Source: Ardenticatenales bacterium
Lineage (GTDB): Bacteria; Chloroflexota; Anaerolineae; Ardenticatenales; Ardenticatenaceae
Reading direction: 5' to 3'
Assembly (NCBI GenBank): GCA_013812995.1
Contig: JACCSL010000367.1
Location: forward strand, 1-12,971
DNA length: 12,971 bases
Part shown: positions 1 to 8,200 of the stretch, piece after piece
Layout of the letters: each line of letters begins with the position of its first letter
How positions within the stretch are numbered: the first letter of the stretch is position 1
The notes under the pieces: model-generated
What the model was told of the DNA's origin: nothing
What the model saw: the letters and a program-made list of their open reading frames with translations, nothing else
The model's database searches: none
Program-made: the position numbers and the translations under genes

Positions 1-483
1 CTTCTGGAGCGGGCCGCCGCTGAGGGGTTCGGAATTACTATCCACGCGGGGGAGGCGGGACCGCCCGCCCATGTATGGGAGGCGATCACGGAGCTATACG
101 CCCAGCGCATTGGACATGGAATCCAGAGCAGTCGGGACCGGGCGCTCATGGAGCGCCTCTGCGAGCAAAATATAGTTCTTGAGGTGTGCCCGACCAGCAA
201 CTTTCACACCGGGGCGGTAGCGTCTCCGCACCTGCATCCTCTCGCCGCCCTGGTTCAGGCAGGGGTTCCGGTGGCGCTCTCCAGCGATGACCCGTCAATA
301 AGCGATATCCGGCTCACCGATGAATACTACTTTGCGGTGGCCGAGGCGGGCATGAATCCGGCAGCGCTCAGCCAAATGGTTCTCACGGCGGCTTCCCATG
401 CCTTCCTACCGCCCACCGAAAAAAGTGCGCTGCTGGCCCGCCTGCGCTCGGACCTTTCGGCCATCACAAACTTGCCTCTTTAA
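1..483 (+). CDS. add: Adenosine deaminase, C-terminal part (5' end outside window)
   Basis: Frame 1 is open from the first base to a TAA stop, giving about 160 residues of a metal-dependent deaminase. Visible family motifs, numbered from the window edge, are HAGE (residues 15-18, metal/substrate-binding His and catalytic Glu), RIGHG, the CPTSN segment, and SSDDP with its Asp-Asp pair at 96-97. In this family that pair binds the catalytic zinc and the substrate. Complete family members are about 330-350 residues, so roughly half is missing because of the window edge, not because the gene is broken. The enzyme would hydrolyse adenosine or deoxyadenosine to inosine plus ammonia in cytoplasmic purine salvage. 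Adenine deaminases share the fold and most motifs, so exact substrate preference cannot be settled from the C-terminal half, although the LxxEY segment after the DDP motif suits adenosine deaminase. The -35 box of the downstream tRNA promoter overlaps the last codons. Confidence 0.9.
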   Translation, partial: LLERAAAEGFGITIHAGEAGPPAHVWEAITELYAQRIGHGIQSSRDRALMERLCEQNIVLEVCPTSNFHTGAVASPHLHPLAALVQAGVPVALSSDDPSISDIRLTDEYYFAVAEAGMNPAALSQMVLTAASHAFLPPTEKSALLARLRSDLSAITNLPL

Positions 484-500
484 GGACTTCGGGCTATACT
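472..500 (+). promoter_or_regulatory. Sigma70-type promoter of tRNA-Ser
   Basis: TTGCCT (472-477) and TATACT (495-500) are separated by exactly 17 bp. The predicted start of transcription near 507 lies about 7 nt before the mature tRNA 5' end. The -35 box sits inside the last codons of the adenosine deaminase gene, so the tRNA can be transcribed on its own. Only sequence match and position support this call. Confidence 0.6.
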
Positions 501-513
501 CTTGCTCCTGTAC

Positions 514-596
514 GGAGGGATGCCGGAGAGGCCAAACGGGCTCGACTCGAAATCGATGCGGGGCAACCCACGGGGGTTCAAATCCCTCTCCCTCCG
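514..596 (+). tRNA. tRNA-Ser, anticodon CGA (reads UCG)
   Basis: The sequence folds as a class II tRNA. The acceptor stem GGAGGGA (514-520) pairs perfectly with TCCCTCC (589-595), and the discriminator base is G596. The D arm is CCG/CGG (523-525/537-539). The anticodon loop CTCGAAA (546-552) carries CGA at 548-550. A long variable arm with a GGG/CCC stem follows (about 558-571), as expected for serine. The T arm is GGGGG-TTCAAAT-CCCTC (572-588). The CCA tail is not encoded, since the next bases are CCT, so CCA-adding enzyme is needed. The outer pair of the anticodon stem (C541/T557) is mismatched and the variable arm has one further mispair. All other hallmark positions are normal, so the gene is probably functional. 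Confidence 0.95.
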
Positions 597-607
597 CCTC
601 ACCATAG

Positions 608-640
608 AAAAAGCACTGCAATTTTTTGCAGTGCTTTTTT
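608..640. terminator. Bidirectional intrinsic terminator between tRNA-Ser and the zinc-ribbon gene
   Basis: AAGCACTGCA (611-620) and TGCAGTGCTT (627-636) form a perfect 10-bp stem with an ATTTTT loop. A T-run follows on the plus strand (635-640) and an A-run precedes it (607-612), which reads as a T-run on the minus strand. The hairpin lies 12 bp after the tRNA and 17 bp after the stop of the convergent gene, so it can end transcription from both sides. Confidence 0.9.
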
Positions 641-657
641 GTTGCGGGTGACCGGGG

Positions 658-981
658 CTACCGGCGATTGTTGAAACAGGTGCGGCAGTAGACAGGGCTA
701 TGGCCACGAGGCTTGAAGGGAACTTGAGTCAGGGTGCCGCACTCGCTGCACTCTACCTCGTATAACTGACGGTCACCGCGACTTTCCTGAGTGCCCCGGT
801 CGCGGGGAGGGGAGGACATCTCCCGGTTGTCACGGCCCTGGCGCTGCCGCTTGTGGGCAGCGCGGCAATCCGGACAGCGGCTGGGTTCGCTGAAGCCCTT
901 CATCGTGAAGAACTCCTGCTCCCCCTCGGTGAAAACAAAACTGTTACCGCAGTCGCGGCACGTCAATGTACGCTCTGCCAT
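658..981 (-). CDS. Small double zinc-ribbon protein (four CxxC motifs)
   Basis: A 107-residue cytoplasmic protein with four CxxC knuckles: C8/C11, C36/C39, C78/C81 and C99/C102. The first pair of knuckles sits in a segment (CxDCG, F.FT.GEQ.FF, then RCPDCR) typical of the 'probable zinc-ribbon' family (zf-trcl type, PF13451). The second pair resembles the small CxxC-x(n)-PVYCxxC ribbons common in Chloroflexota and Patescibacteria. An Arg/Asp/Gln-rich, probably disordered linker (about 43-72) joins the two ribbons. The ATG at 981 is preferred over an upstream in-frame TTG at 987 because AGGAGGG lies 9 nt before the ATG but only 3 nt before the TTG. A strong promoter lies about 110 nt upstream and the shared terminator follows, so the gene is monocistronic. 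The biochemical role is unknown; nucleic-acid or ribosome association is a guess from the basic linker and ribbon fold. Confidence 0.85.
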   Translation of the reverse strand: MAERTLTCRDCGNSFVFTEGEQEFFTMKGFSEPSRCPDCRAAHKRQRQGRDNREMSSPPRDRGTQESRGDRQLYEVECSECGTLTQVPFKPRGHSPVYCRTCFNNRR

Positions 982-990
982 CTTCAAGAA

Positions 991-997
991 CCCTCCT
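991..997 (-). promoter_or_regulatory. Ribosome binding site of the zinc-ribbon gene
   Basis: On the minus strand this reads AGGAGGG, 9 nt before the ATG at 981. The spacing decides the start against the TTG at 987. Confidence 0.8.
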
Positions 998-1068
998 GGA
1001 TGCCGAAGCCCCGCTCCGGCCAGATGTGAAAATGTGACGGACCCTCGCGAGTTCGTGACACACCCTCA

Positions 1069-1097
1069 ATTATAGAAAGTTGCCTCTGGAAAAACAA
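1069..1097 (-). promoter_or_regulatory. Sigma70-type promoter of the zinc-ribbon gene
   Basis: On the minus strand TTGTTT (1092-1097) and a perfect TATAAT (1069-1074) are 17 bp apart. Transcription would start near 1062, giving a leader of about 80 nt. The leader contains the palindrome CTCGCGAG (1044-1051). Confidence 0.65.
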
Positions 1098-1127
1098 GCC
1101 TCCTGGGGACTTTTTTCTGGCGAGTTC

Positions 1128-3551
1128 TCACGGGGTCTGGCGATAGGCGCGCTGATAGCCATGCCAGTGCTCATAGAGGCGCTCAATGTAGTAGCGCGTT
1201 TCCCGTAGCGGGATATTTTCCACGAAGAGGTCGTCATCCGCCGCGTCCCAACGGCGCGCGTTGCCGGGACCGCTATTGTACGCGGCCAGGGCCTTGAACG
1301 GGTTATCATTGAACACGCCCAGCACGTAGTCCAGGTAGTAACTGCCGTAACGTAGCGCTACCACCGGTCGGTCCAGATGATGATAACGGTAAGTCGGGTC
1401 ATTCAACCGCTGGGCAATCCATTTGCCAGTGTCAGGGATGACCTGGGTGAGGCCGCGCGCGGCGGCAGAGGAGCGCGCACGGGGTTCCCAGGTGCTTTCC
1501 TGGTGGATCAGAGCAGCGAAGATCAGGGGGTCAAAGCCACCCTGGGTCGCCACAGTACGAAGTTGAGACTCGTAGGGCAGCGGGTAGGCCAGCATAGCGA
1601 GTCTCGGAGGCACGGTGCGAACGTTGTACTCTAGCAGCTCCATGAGACGCGTGGCGGCCACGATGCTCATGCTGGGCAGGTTGGCCGCGCGGAAATCATT
1701 GGCCATCGCCCAGAGCGCCTGGGGATTCTCTTGCTCCCGGATCGCCTCGCGGAAGGTTTCGAAGGCAGCCCCGCGTTCGCCCAGCAGAAGCAGGGTTTTG
1801 CCGCGCTGGATACGCGGCTCCTCCGGCAGAGCCAGAAGGTTGGCCGAAGGCGGCAGGTCAGCAGCCTTGTAGAGCCAGGCAAAATCATCGCGTGCGGGGT
1901 TGCTGAATGGTTCCTGGGCGCGGGGCTGCCAGGGAGTATGGTTGAGCAGGTCGGCGGCGCGGAGGGTGTAGTAATCGGCTTTGTCGGTGGCAGCGGCCTT
2001 CGCCCAGTACTCAACGGCCGCCTGATGGTTCCCGGCCAGTTGAGCAGCTTTGCCTGCCCAGAAAAGTGCGCGGTTTGTTTCTTCTGCCTCATACGTGGCA
2101 AGCAGCGTGAAATCTGCCTGCCCGGCCGCTGCCTGCCCGGCCCGGTAGCGCATCATGCCTGCCTGCCAGAGCGCCTCGTTGACCCGCGCGGCCTCGGGGT
2201 AGGTGGTCGCGAGGCGTTCAAAGGTCGCAGCGGCCACATCGTTTGCCCCCTGCTCGCGCCGCGCCACGCCAAGCAGCCAGAGGGCCTCGGGGGCCGCATC
2301 CCCTTTGGGATACTGGGCAACGGTTTGCTCCAGCGTCGCTATCGCCACGTCCATATCCCCCAATTCGACATGGGCGCGTCCCATACCCAGCCAGGCATCA
2401 TCCTGCAAGTCAATCGCCTCGGCGTGCGTCTCGACAATCTTGCGCCACTCCTTGAAGGAGGCGGCATAATTCCCCGACTGCTCCAGCGCGAGGGCTGCCT
2501 GCTGGTGCGCGGCAGGGAGATCCGCCTCGCTTTCCAGGGAGGTGAAGAAGGCGCGCGCGGCCTCGTTCCAGCGCTTGTTTTTAAAGTACAGTTCGCCCAT
2601 CTGGTAGGAAGAGATCGCTTCCCCGGCACTCTTGAGCGCCTCGGCGGCGGAGAGTCCCTGGGGCGTGTCGGGATACTCCTGGAACAGGGTGTGCCATTGG
2701 GCACGCGCCGCTGGCTCATCGCCCAATGCCTGGGCCATGCGGGCCATCTCCCAGAGCAACTCGGCGCGGAAAGTGTGGACCTGAGAGAGTTCCAGCGTCT
2801 GCGCGTACCACGCCATTGCCTCGGCTGAGCGCTGGTTATCCGCGTGCCACTTGCCCACCTGCCGCGCCGCTAGCGCCCGCGAGACGCGCGGCGCGCTTTC
2901 AGTTTCGTAGATGCGCTGCCACTGGGCGGCGGCCTGATCGACATCGCCCAGCGCGAGGTAGCTATCGGCCATATGATCGGCGAGCACATCATCGACATCA
3001 TCGATGGCAGCGTCTATTTCCTGCCAGAGCCCGATGGCACTTTCGTGGCGACCCAGCGCCGCGAGCCCACGGGCGAGACGGTATTTGAGGAAAGGGGCCA
3101 GGGGGCCATTGGGCTCCCGGTTCAGGGCTTCCTGCCACGCCAGCGCCGCCTCGACCTCCCGATCATCGCGCAGATAGAGATCACCCAGTCGGAATAGGGC
3201 ACTGGCTCCGTGTCCCGCCTCTATGCTCAGGGATTGGTAGAGAGACAAGGCCATATCCCATTCACCAATACGCTCCGCTTCCTGCGCCAATACCATCCGC
3301 TCGTTGGGCGGCAAGGTCACGGTGGGAGAAGGAATCGGGGAGGGCGTTGGCGAAGGGCCTGTCGTTGCCGTGGCAGTGCTAACAGGAATCGGCGTCTGCG
3401 CCGCCTCAGTGACCGCCGGTGGCAGGCCCGCTGCCCCACGCACAAGGGTGCTCTGGGGCGTCGGGGCGGGTGTCGGAGTTTGGGTGCTGGACGAGCATCC
3501 TACGAGGACGAGCAGCGTGAAAACACACAGGATGTTGCGGAGAGTAACCAT
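1128..3551 (-). CDS. TPR-rich soluble lytic murein transglycosylase, lipoprotein
   Basis: An 807-residue secreted lipoprotein. The N-terminus (MVTLRN, hydrophobic run, LVGC-SSS) is a lipoprotein signal with lipidated Cys19. A Thr/Pro/Ser-rich tether to about residue 85 follows, then many degenerate TPR/superhelical repeats (about 90-640). The C-terminal SLT domain (about 673-807) has the Slt70-type motifs: catalytic Glu685 in HQESTW, GLTQV near 700, AAYNSGPGNARRW (756-768), and the ETRYYI motif near 784. The enzyme cleaves the MurNAc-GlcNAc bond of peptidoglycan to give 1,6-anhydroMurNAc ends, acting outside the membrane. The frame is open to a TTG at 3581, but the ATG at 3551 places the charged and hydrophobic signal at the true N-terminus. 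No good Shine-Dalgarno lies at normal distance from that ATG (GGAGG is 19 nt away). The gene is divergent from the LysM glycosidase, with 129 bp between the two start codons. Confidence 0.93.
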   Translation of the reverse strand: MVTLRNILCVFTLLVLVGCSSSTQTPTPAPTPQSTLVRGAAGLPPAVTEAAQTPIPVSTATATTGPSPTPSPIPSPTVTLPPNERMVLAQEAERIGEWDMALSLYQSLSIEAGHGASALFRLGDLYLRDDREVEAALAWQEALNREPNGPLAPFLKYRLARGLAALGRHESAIGLWQEIDAAIDDVDDVLADHMADSYLALGDVDQAAAQWQRIYETESAPRVSRALAARQVGKWHADNQRSAEAMAWYAQTLELSQVHTFRAELLWEMARMAQALGDEPAARAQWHTLFQEYPDTPQGLSAAEALKSAGEAISSYQMGELYFKNKRWNEAARAFFTSLESEADLPAAHQQAALALEQSGNYAASFKEWRKIVETHAEAIDLQDDAWLGMGRAHVELGDMDVAIATLEQTVAQYPKGDAAPEALWLLGVARREQGANDVAAATFERLATTYPEAARVNEALWQAGMMRYRAGQAAAGQADFTLLATYEAEETNRALFWAGKAAQLAGNHQAAVEYWAKAAATDKADYYTLRAADLLNHTPWQPRAQEPFSNPARDDFAWLYKAADLPPSANLLALPEEPRIQRGKTLLLLGERGAAFETFREAIREQENPQALWAMANDFRAANLPSMSIVAATRLMELLEYNVRTVPPRLAMLAYPLPYESQLRTVATQGGFDPLIFAALIHQESTWEPRARSSAAARGLTQVIPDTGKWIAQRLNDPTYRYHHLDRPVVALRYGSYYLDYVLGVFNDNPFKALAAYNSGPGNARRWDAADDDLFVENIPLRETRYYIERLYEHWHGYQRAYRQTP

Positions 3552-3558
3552 ATACAAG

Positions 3559-3587
3559 ATTGTACCCAGTCCTCCAGGCAATGAGAA
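3559..3587 (-). promoter_or_regulatory. Possible promoter of the lytic transglycosylase gene (near-leaderless)
   Basis: On the minus strand TTCTCA (3582-3587) and TACAAT (3559-3564) are 17 bp apart. Transcription would start at about 3552, immediately before the ATG at 3551. The -10 match is good and the -35 match is partial, so this could be chance. Confidence 0.3.
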
Positions 3588-3607
3588 GTTTCAAGGGGAT
3601 GAGGGAG

Positions 3608-3637
3608 TTGCTATCAAAGCAGCACTTCCCCTATGAT
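3608..3637 (+). promoter_or_regulatory. Possible promoter of the LysM glycosidase gene
   Basis: TTGCTA (3608-3613) and TATGAT (3632-3637) are separated by 18 bp. The predicted start near 3644 would leave a leader of about 37 nt containing AAGGAG (3668-3673), which lies 7 nt before the ATG. Support is by consensus match only. Confidence 0.35.
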
Positions 3638-3680
3638 TTGAGTGCAATCCTGATGATAAATTGACAGAAGGAGTGACCTC

Positions 3681-5231
3681 ATGCGACGACGCTGTTGGAC
3701 CCTCTGGATGATAATCATGACCTCCCTGCTTTTCTGGCCGAACCTGGCTTACACAGCCCCACTGCCCGGGGGAAGCACCTCTCTGGCGGCAGCCATCCAG
3801 ACTCAGCAGGATGTATACCATCTGGTGGCGGCAGGCGAGACACTCTTCTCCATCGCCCGACGCTACCGGACCACCGTCAGCGAGTTGGCGCGCCTCAACA
3901 ACATCACCAACACGAATCTCATCTACGTGGGACAGCGACTGCTGGTTCAGCCAGGCGGGGGCACCACGCCGCCCGTCGGGTCGCCCCCGCCTGCCACGCC
4001 GCCTGGCACCGCACGGGTCCATGTCGTGCAGCGCGGCGAAACGATCTATGGCATCGCGCGCCTCTACGGGGTGACCCCCCAGGCGATTACCCAGGCGAAT
4101 GGCCTGGCGAATCCCAGCTTGATCTACGTGGGGCAGCGGCTTACCATTCCGGGCGGGGGCACGACCACACCGCCACCACCGAGTGGCGGCACCCCCTCCA
4201 GCAGCGGCATGAGATGGGGCATTCAGGCGCACATGCTCAACGAGGAGATGTCGCGCATTGTGAGTGCAGCCAGCGAGATGCGCCTGGATTGGCTCAAGCA
4301 GCAGATTCGCTGGGCGGACTTCGAGAAAACGCCAGGGAATATTCAGTGGGGGCCTATCGACACCCTTGTGGCGAACGCGGGCGGGAAGCAGCTTCTCTTC
4401 AGCGTGGTGGCAGCCCCTGATTGGGCCCGCACGGCCGGCACGGACACCAGGGTGCCCGGCCCCCCGCAGGACCCCGCGACGCTGGCCGCGTTTCTGGAGG
4501 CGATGGCCAGCCGCTATTGCGGAAAGGTACAGGCGATTGAAGTCTGGAATGAGCAGAATCTGGCGCGGGAGTGGGGGAACGAGACGCTCAGCGCCGCACG
4601 CTACATGCAGCTCCTCAAGGCAGCCTACCCTGCCATCAAGCGCGGCTGCGCCTCCATGATGGTCGTCAGTGGAGCACTGACCCCCACCGGCGCGCCACCG
4701 CCCGCTGCCATCGACGACTTCACCTACCTGACGCAGATGTACCAGAATGGGCTGCGTCAGCTCTCGGACGCGGTGGGGGTTCACCCCAGCGGCTTCAACG
4801 TGCCCCCCAATCTTTACTTTACCCAGGCCTGTGCTTTCATCCAGCAGAGCCGGGCGTCGTTCCGTGGCCCCTGCGACACGCCCCACCATTCCTGGGCCTT
4901 CCGCTCCACGCTGGAGGGCACGCGGAACATCATGGTGCAGGCAGGGGATGGTGGCAAGATGCTCTGGGTGACCGAGTTTGGCTGGGCGGTAGGAGATCGG
5001 CGGATCGAGGGGTATGAGTTCGCTGCCGATAACACGCGCGAGGAGCAGGCGGCCTGGACGGCCCAGGCGTTTGCCATCGCGCGCACCTCGGGGTATGTCG
5101 GGGCGATGTTCCTGTGGAATATGAACTTTGCGGTGGTCCAACCCGGCTCGGAGCAGGCACTATGGAGCGTCTATGGTACCGATTACGCTCCTACGATTAC
5201 CGTCCCTGCCGTGCGGGATACCGCGCACTGA
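3681..5231 (+). CDS. Secreted two-LysM protein with clan GH-A (GH39/GH5-like) glycosidase domain
   Basis: A 516-residue secreted protein. A signal peptide (about 1-26, ending AYTA) leads into two LysM modules (about 45-90 and 112-156), each with the [18 protein letters not shown] and YVGQRL signatures. Gly/Thr/Pro-rich linkers follow each module. Residues 177-510 form a TIM-barrel glycoside hydrolase. Glu291 in EVWNEQN is the expected acid/base and Glu432 in LWVTEFGW the expected nucleophile, the clan GH-A arrangement of a retaining enzyme. LysM modules bind GlcNAc-containing glycans such as peptidoglycan, so the enzyme is probably held at the cell wall. The substrate (peptidoglycan, capsule or external polysaccharide) cannot be read from sequence, and the assignment between GH39- and GH5-like families is tentative. 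The start has AAGGAG 7 nt upstream. It is divergent from a lytic transglycosylase and precedes a sensor kinase by 61 bp. Confidence 0.88.
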   Translation: MRRRCWTLWMIIMTSLLFWPNLAYTAPLPGGSTSLAAAIQTQQDVYHLVAAGETLFSIARRYRTTVSELARLNNITNTNLIYVGQRLLVQPGGGTTPPVGSPPPATPPGTARVHVVQRGETIYGIARLYGVTPQAITQANGLANPSLIYVGQRLTIPGGGTTTPPPPSGGTPSSSGMRWGIQAHMLNEEMSRIVSAASEMRLDWLKQQIRWADFEKTPGNIQWGPIDTLVANAGGKQLLFSVVAAPDWARTAGTDTRVPGPPQDPATLAAFLEAMASRYCGKVQAIEVWNEQNLAREWGNETLSAARYMQLLKAAYPAIKRGCASMMVVSGALTPTGAPPPAAIDDFTYLTQMYQNGLRQLSDAVGVHPSGFNVPPNLYFTQACAFIQQSRASFRGPCDTPHHSWAFRSTLEGTRNIMVQAGDGGKMLWVTEFGWAVGDRRIEGYEFAADNTREEQAAWTAQAFAIARTSGYVGAMFLWNMNFAVVQPGSEQALWSVYGTDYAPTITVPAVRDTAH

Positions 5232-5246
5232 TGATGGCCACGCATG

Positions 5247-5280
5247 GAGCCCTCTTGGGCCACCAAGAGGGCTCGTGTTT
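5247..5280 (+). terminator. 12-bp hairpin between glycosidase and kinase genes (weak terminator or attenuator)
   Basis: GAGCCCTCTTGG (5247-5258) pairs perfectly with CCAAGAGGGCTC (5263-5274) around a GCCA loop. The following tract GTGTTT is only weakly T-rich, so termination is probably incomplete. The hairpin ends 6 nt before the ribosome binding site of the kinase gene. No convincing kinase promoter is visible after it, so kinase transcription may depend on read-through. Confidence 0.6.
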
Positions 5281-5285
5281 GGGAG
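5281..5285 (+). promoter_or_regulatory. Ribosome binding site of the hybrid kinase
   Basis: GGGAG lies 7 nt before the ATG at 5293. It decides this start over the 55-codon longer frame, which begins inside the glycosidase gene. Confidence 0.7.
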
Positions 5286-5292
5286 AGCAAAA

Positions 5293-8200
5293 ATGAGATT
5301 GTATGTGCGCCTTATTTTGATAGTCAGTGCCCTGCTCTTACTGTCCACGACAGCACTGAGTTTTGCCTTGATTCGAAGCGCCCGTGACGATGTGGTGGAT
5401 ACCAGCCGGCGCGACCTGGAAGCTATCGCCCAGCTTCTGGCCCAGACGGGTACCTATGCAGAGGAGGTATCCAGCCAGATGGAGGGGGTCGTCGGGGATC
5501 ATATGGTGGCAGAGGCTCGATTTGCGGCCCACCTGGTGAGCCTGGCAGAGGGAGAAGCAGAACGCGCCCCCGAGGCGACCAATGCCATCCTCAGAGACAT
5601 CACCGACACGACGATTCTGGATGAAATCCGGATCACAGACGAGACGGGCCATGCCTATCTGAACAGCACCGATGATGAGGTATTTACCTTCAGCTCGAGC
5701 CCCATGCAGCACCCCCAGATGCATGTCTTCTGGGAACTGCTGGAGGAAACCAACAAGGTGATTGTCCAGGAGGCCCAGGCTTATCCTACCAGGGAGGGTC
5801 TCTATAAATATGTGGGGGTGTCCGGCATCGACCAGCCACGCATTGTCCAGGTGGGCTACTCGGCGGAGTTCTTGCACGAGGTCGCCTATAACGTCGTGAT
5901 GCAGCGCCTGATAGACAGCCTCACGGGCCACGGAGATATTGCCTTCATCCGCGTGATCAATGAGAACAATACACCCCTGGTTGCCAGTCGCTCTCCAAGC
6001 GAGGGCGATGAACCGCCTATGAGCGAGAGCGATTGGCAACTCCTCAGCCTGGTGCGTGAAGAGAGGCAGCCCCGCTCGGCGCTGGTGGGGGAGATGCTCG
6101 TGGCAGCAGCACCGGTGGTGGACGCCGGGGGCAAGCCTGCGGGGGCGGTCCTGATCTACCAGAGCACGGCGCGGATCACAACCATCATGCAGGGGGCCGT
6201 GACCCGTGGCATCGCCATCGCTGCCCTTGCCATGCTCGTAGCGGTGCTGGCCTCGGCGGCCCTGGCGCGCACCATTTCCCAGCCGGTACAGCAACTTTAC
6301 CAGGCAGCCCAGGGTCTAAGTCAGGGAAACTGGCAACAAGAGATTCCCCGCTCCGGTGTGAGTGAGCTCAATGCGCTGGGGGAGGCGTTTGGGCAGATGG
6401 CTGCCCAACTCCAGGAAAGCTATGGTGAGTTGGAGAGCAAGGTTCGGGTACGCACCGCCGAGCTGCTCCGACGTGTGGAGCAACTCAACCTTATCAATCA
6501 GGCGGGGCGTAACGCGACCTCGGTGCTCGACCAGAGCGCCCTTCTGCCCGGTATCAGCGTGTTAATCCGGGATACCTTTGACTACTATGCCGTGCTGATT
6601 TTTCTAGTTGATGAGGAGATGCAGGCGCTCTATCTGAGTGCGGCGGCCACGGTGGAGCCTGTGGATTTGCTGGAGGAGGGACTTCGCCGGCCGCTTCTCT
6701 CCAAAAGCATTGTGGGCTTTGTGGCTACCACGCGGAAATCGCTGATGGTAAGCGATGTGAGTGACGAGCCTCGCTACTGGCCCGACGCTCGCCTGCCTGG
6801 TATTCGCTCAGAACTAGCCCTTCCGCTTTGTATTGGCGAGCAAGTCCTTGGCGTGCTGGACCTTGGGAGCCACGAGTTGAATGCCTTTCACCCCTCGGAC
6901 ATTCAGGTGTTGCAGACCCTGGCCGACCAGCTTGCCATTGCCATCCAGAACGCCACGCTTTTTCAGCAAACCCAGATTGCCCTTCGACAAAGTAAGTCGC
7001 TCTTTGAAGAAACTCAAGCGACAAATGCCGTCCTCTCGCGGCGGGCACTCCAGCTACAAACGAGCAGCCAGATGGGCCAGCAGGTGACCTCCATCCTGGA
7101 CCTGGATCAACTGCTCATGCAGGTAGTGGCGCTGATTCAGACGCGCTTCGGCTATTACTTCGTTGGCATCTGGCTCGTGACCGAGCAGAAAGACTTCGTC
7201 GTTCTGCGTGCCAGCGCGCCCCGGGCCAGAGGCGAATCTCTGCGCGAGCTACGTATTCCCATGGATGCTCCTGTTAGCCTGATCGTTGGGGTGTGCAAGG
7301 ATGGCCGCTATCGACTGGTTGATCGCGTGGAAGAGTCGCCGGATTACCTCGCGATGGAGCAGTTTCCCGAGACGCGGTCCGAGTTGGTTTTGCCCCTGCA
7401 CATGGGACAGCGCATTATTGGGGTGCTCGATATTGGCGAGGATCAACCGACTGCTTTCCAGGCCGATGATGCTTTGGTGCTCCAGTCTCTGGCGGACCAG
7501 ATGGCGGTCGCCATCCACAATGCGACGCTATTCGACAGGATGCAGCGCGCCCGCCAGGCCGCTGAGACCCTGCAAGAGGTCAGCAGTGTGCTGAACACCA
7601 CCCTTGAGCGGGAGCGAGTCTTGCCCCTCATCCTCGAACAACTGGCACGGGTCGTCGATTACGATGGCGCTGCTATCATGTTGTCCTCCGGTGAGATGCT
7701 TGAGGTCGTCGCCCAGCGAATGCGCCACGGTGAGCCACAGACGCCGCCTAGCGGCCCCCTCCGAATTGAGACATTGCCTTTGGCCCAGCAGGTGTTGAAG
7801 GATCGAATGCCCCTGATTATTCCCGATACCCATCACCATCCGCTCTGGCGGGAAGTGTCGGCTTCCACCCTCCAGATTCGCTGCTGGTTGGGGGTGCCAC
7901 TGGTAGAGAAGAACCAGATTATCGGGCTGCTGAATTTGAATAAGGTGGAACCCAACTTTTACACCCGCCAGGATGCCGAATTGGCCCAGGCCTTTGCCAA
8001 CCATGCTGCCAGCGCCATCGAGAATGTGCGACTTTTTGAGGAGGCACAGCAGCGCGCGGCGGAACTGGACACGATTCTACAGACGAGTCTCAGTCTCACC
8101 GCCAGCCTGGAGTTGCAGGAGGTTCTGGAAACTATTCTGGCAAACTCCTTCAAGCTGTTGAACCCGCGCGATATTCATGTCTATCTGTATCGAGACAGAA

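Noticed and set aside
406..707. Two minus-strand open frames across the tRNA-Ser gene (71 and 75 residues)
   Set aside because: They are translations of the tRNA complement, a familiar false call, and they run through the tRNA and its terminator.
1091..1117. Possible terminator of the transglycosylase gene near its stop (AAG...CTT followed by T-run)
   Set aside because: The arms pair poorly and the loop would be too short to form; the region is better explained as holding the -35 box of the zinc-ribbon promoter.
1731..2828. 365-residue plus-strand open frame opposite the TPR region of the transglycosylase
   Set aside because: No recognisable domain, a low-complexity Gly/Arg/Leu composition, and complete overlap with a clear gene.
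3591..5141. 516-residue open frame antisense to the LysM glycosidase
   Set aside because: It mirrors a strongly supported gene with signal peptide, LysM and catalytic motifs; its own translation shows no family motif. Long antisense frames are common in GC-rich genes.
5128..5292. 55-codon N-terminal extension of the kinase
   Set aside because: It overlaps the last 104 bp of the glycosidase, includes the hairpin and ribosome binding site as codons, and would bury the TM1 start.
5338..6294. 318-residue minus-strand frame opposite the kinase sensor domain
   Set aside because: It overlaps the kinase completely and its translation has no coherent domain.
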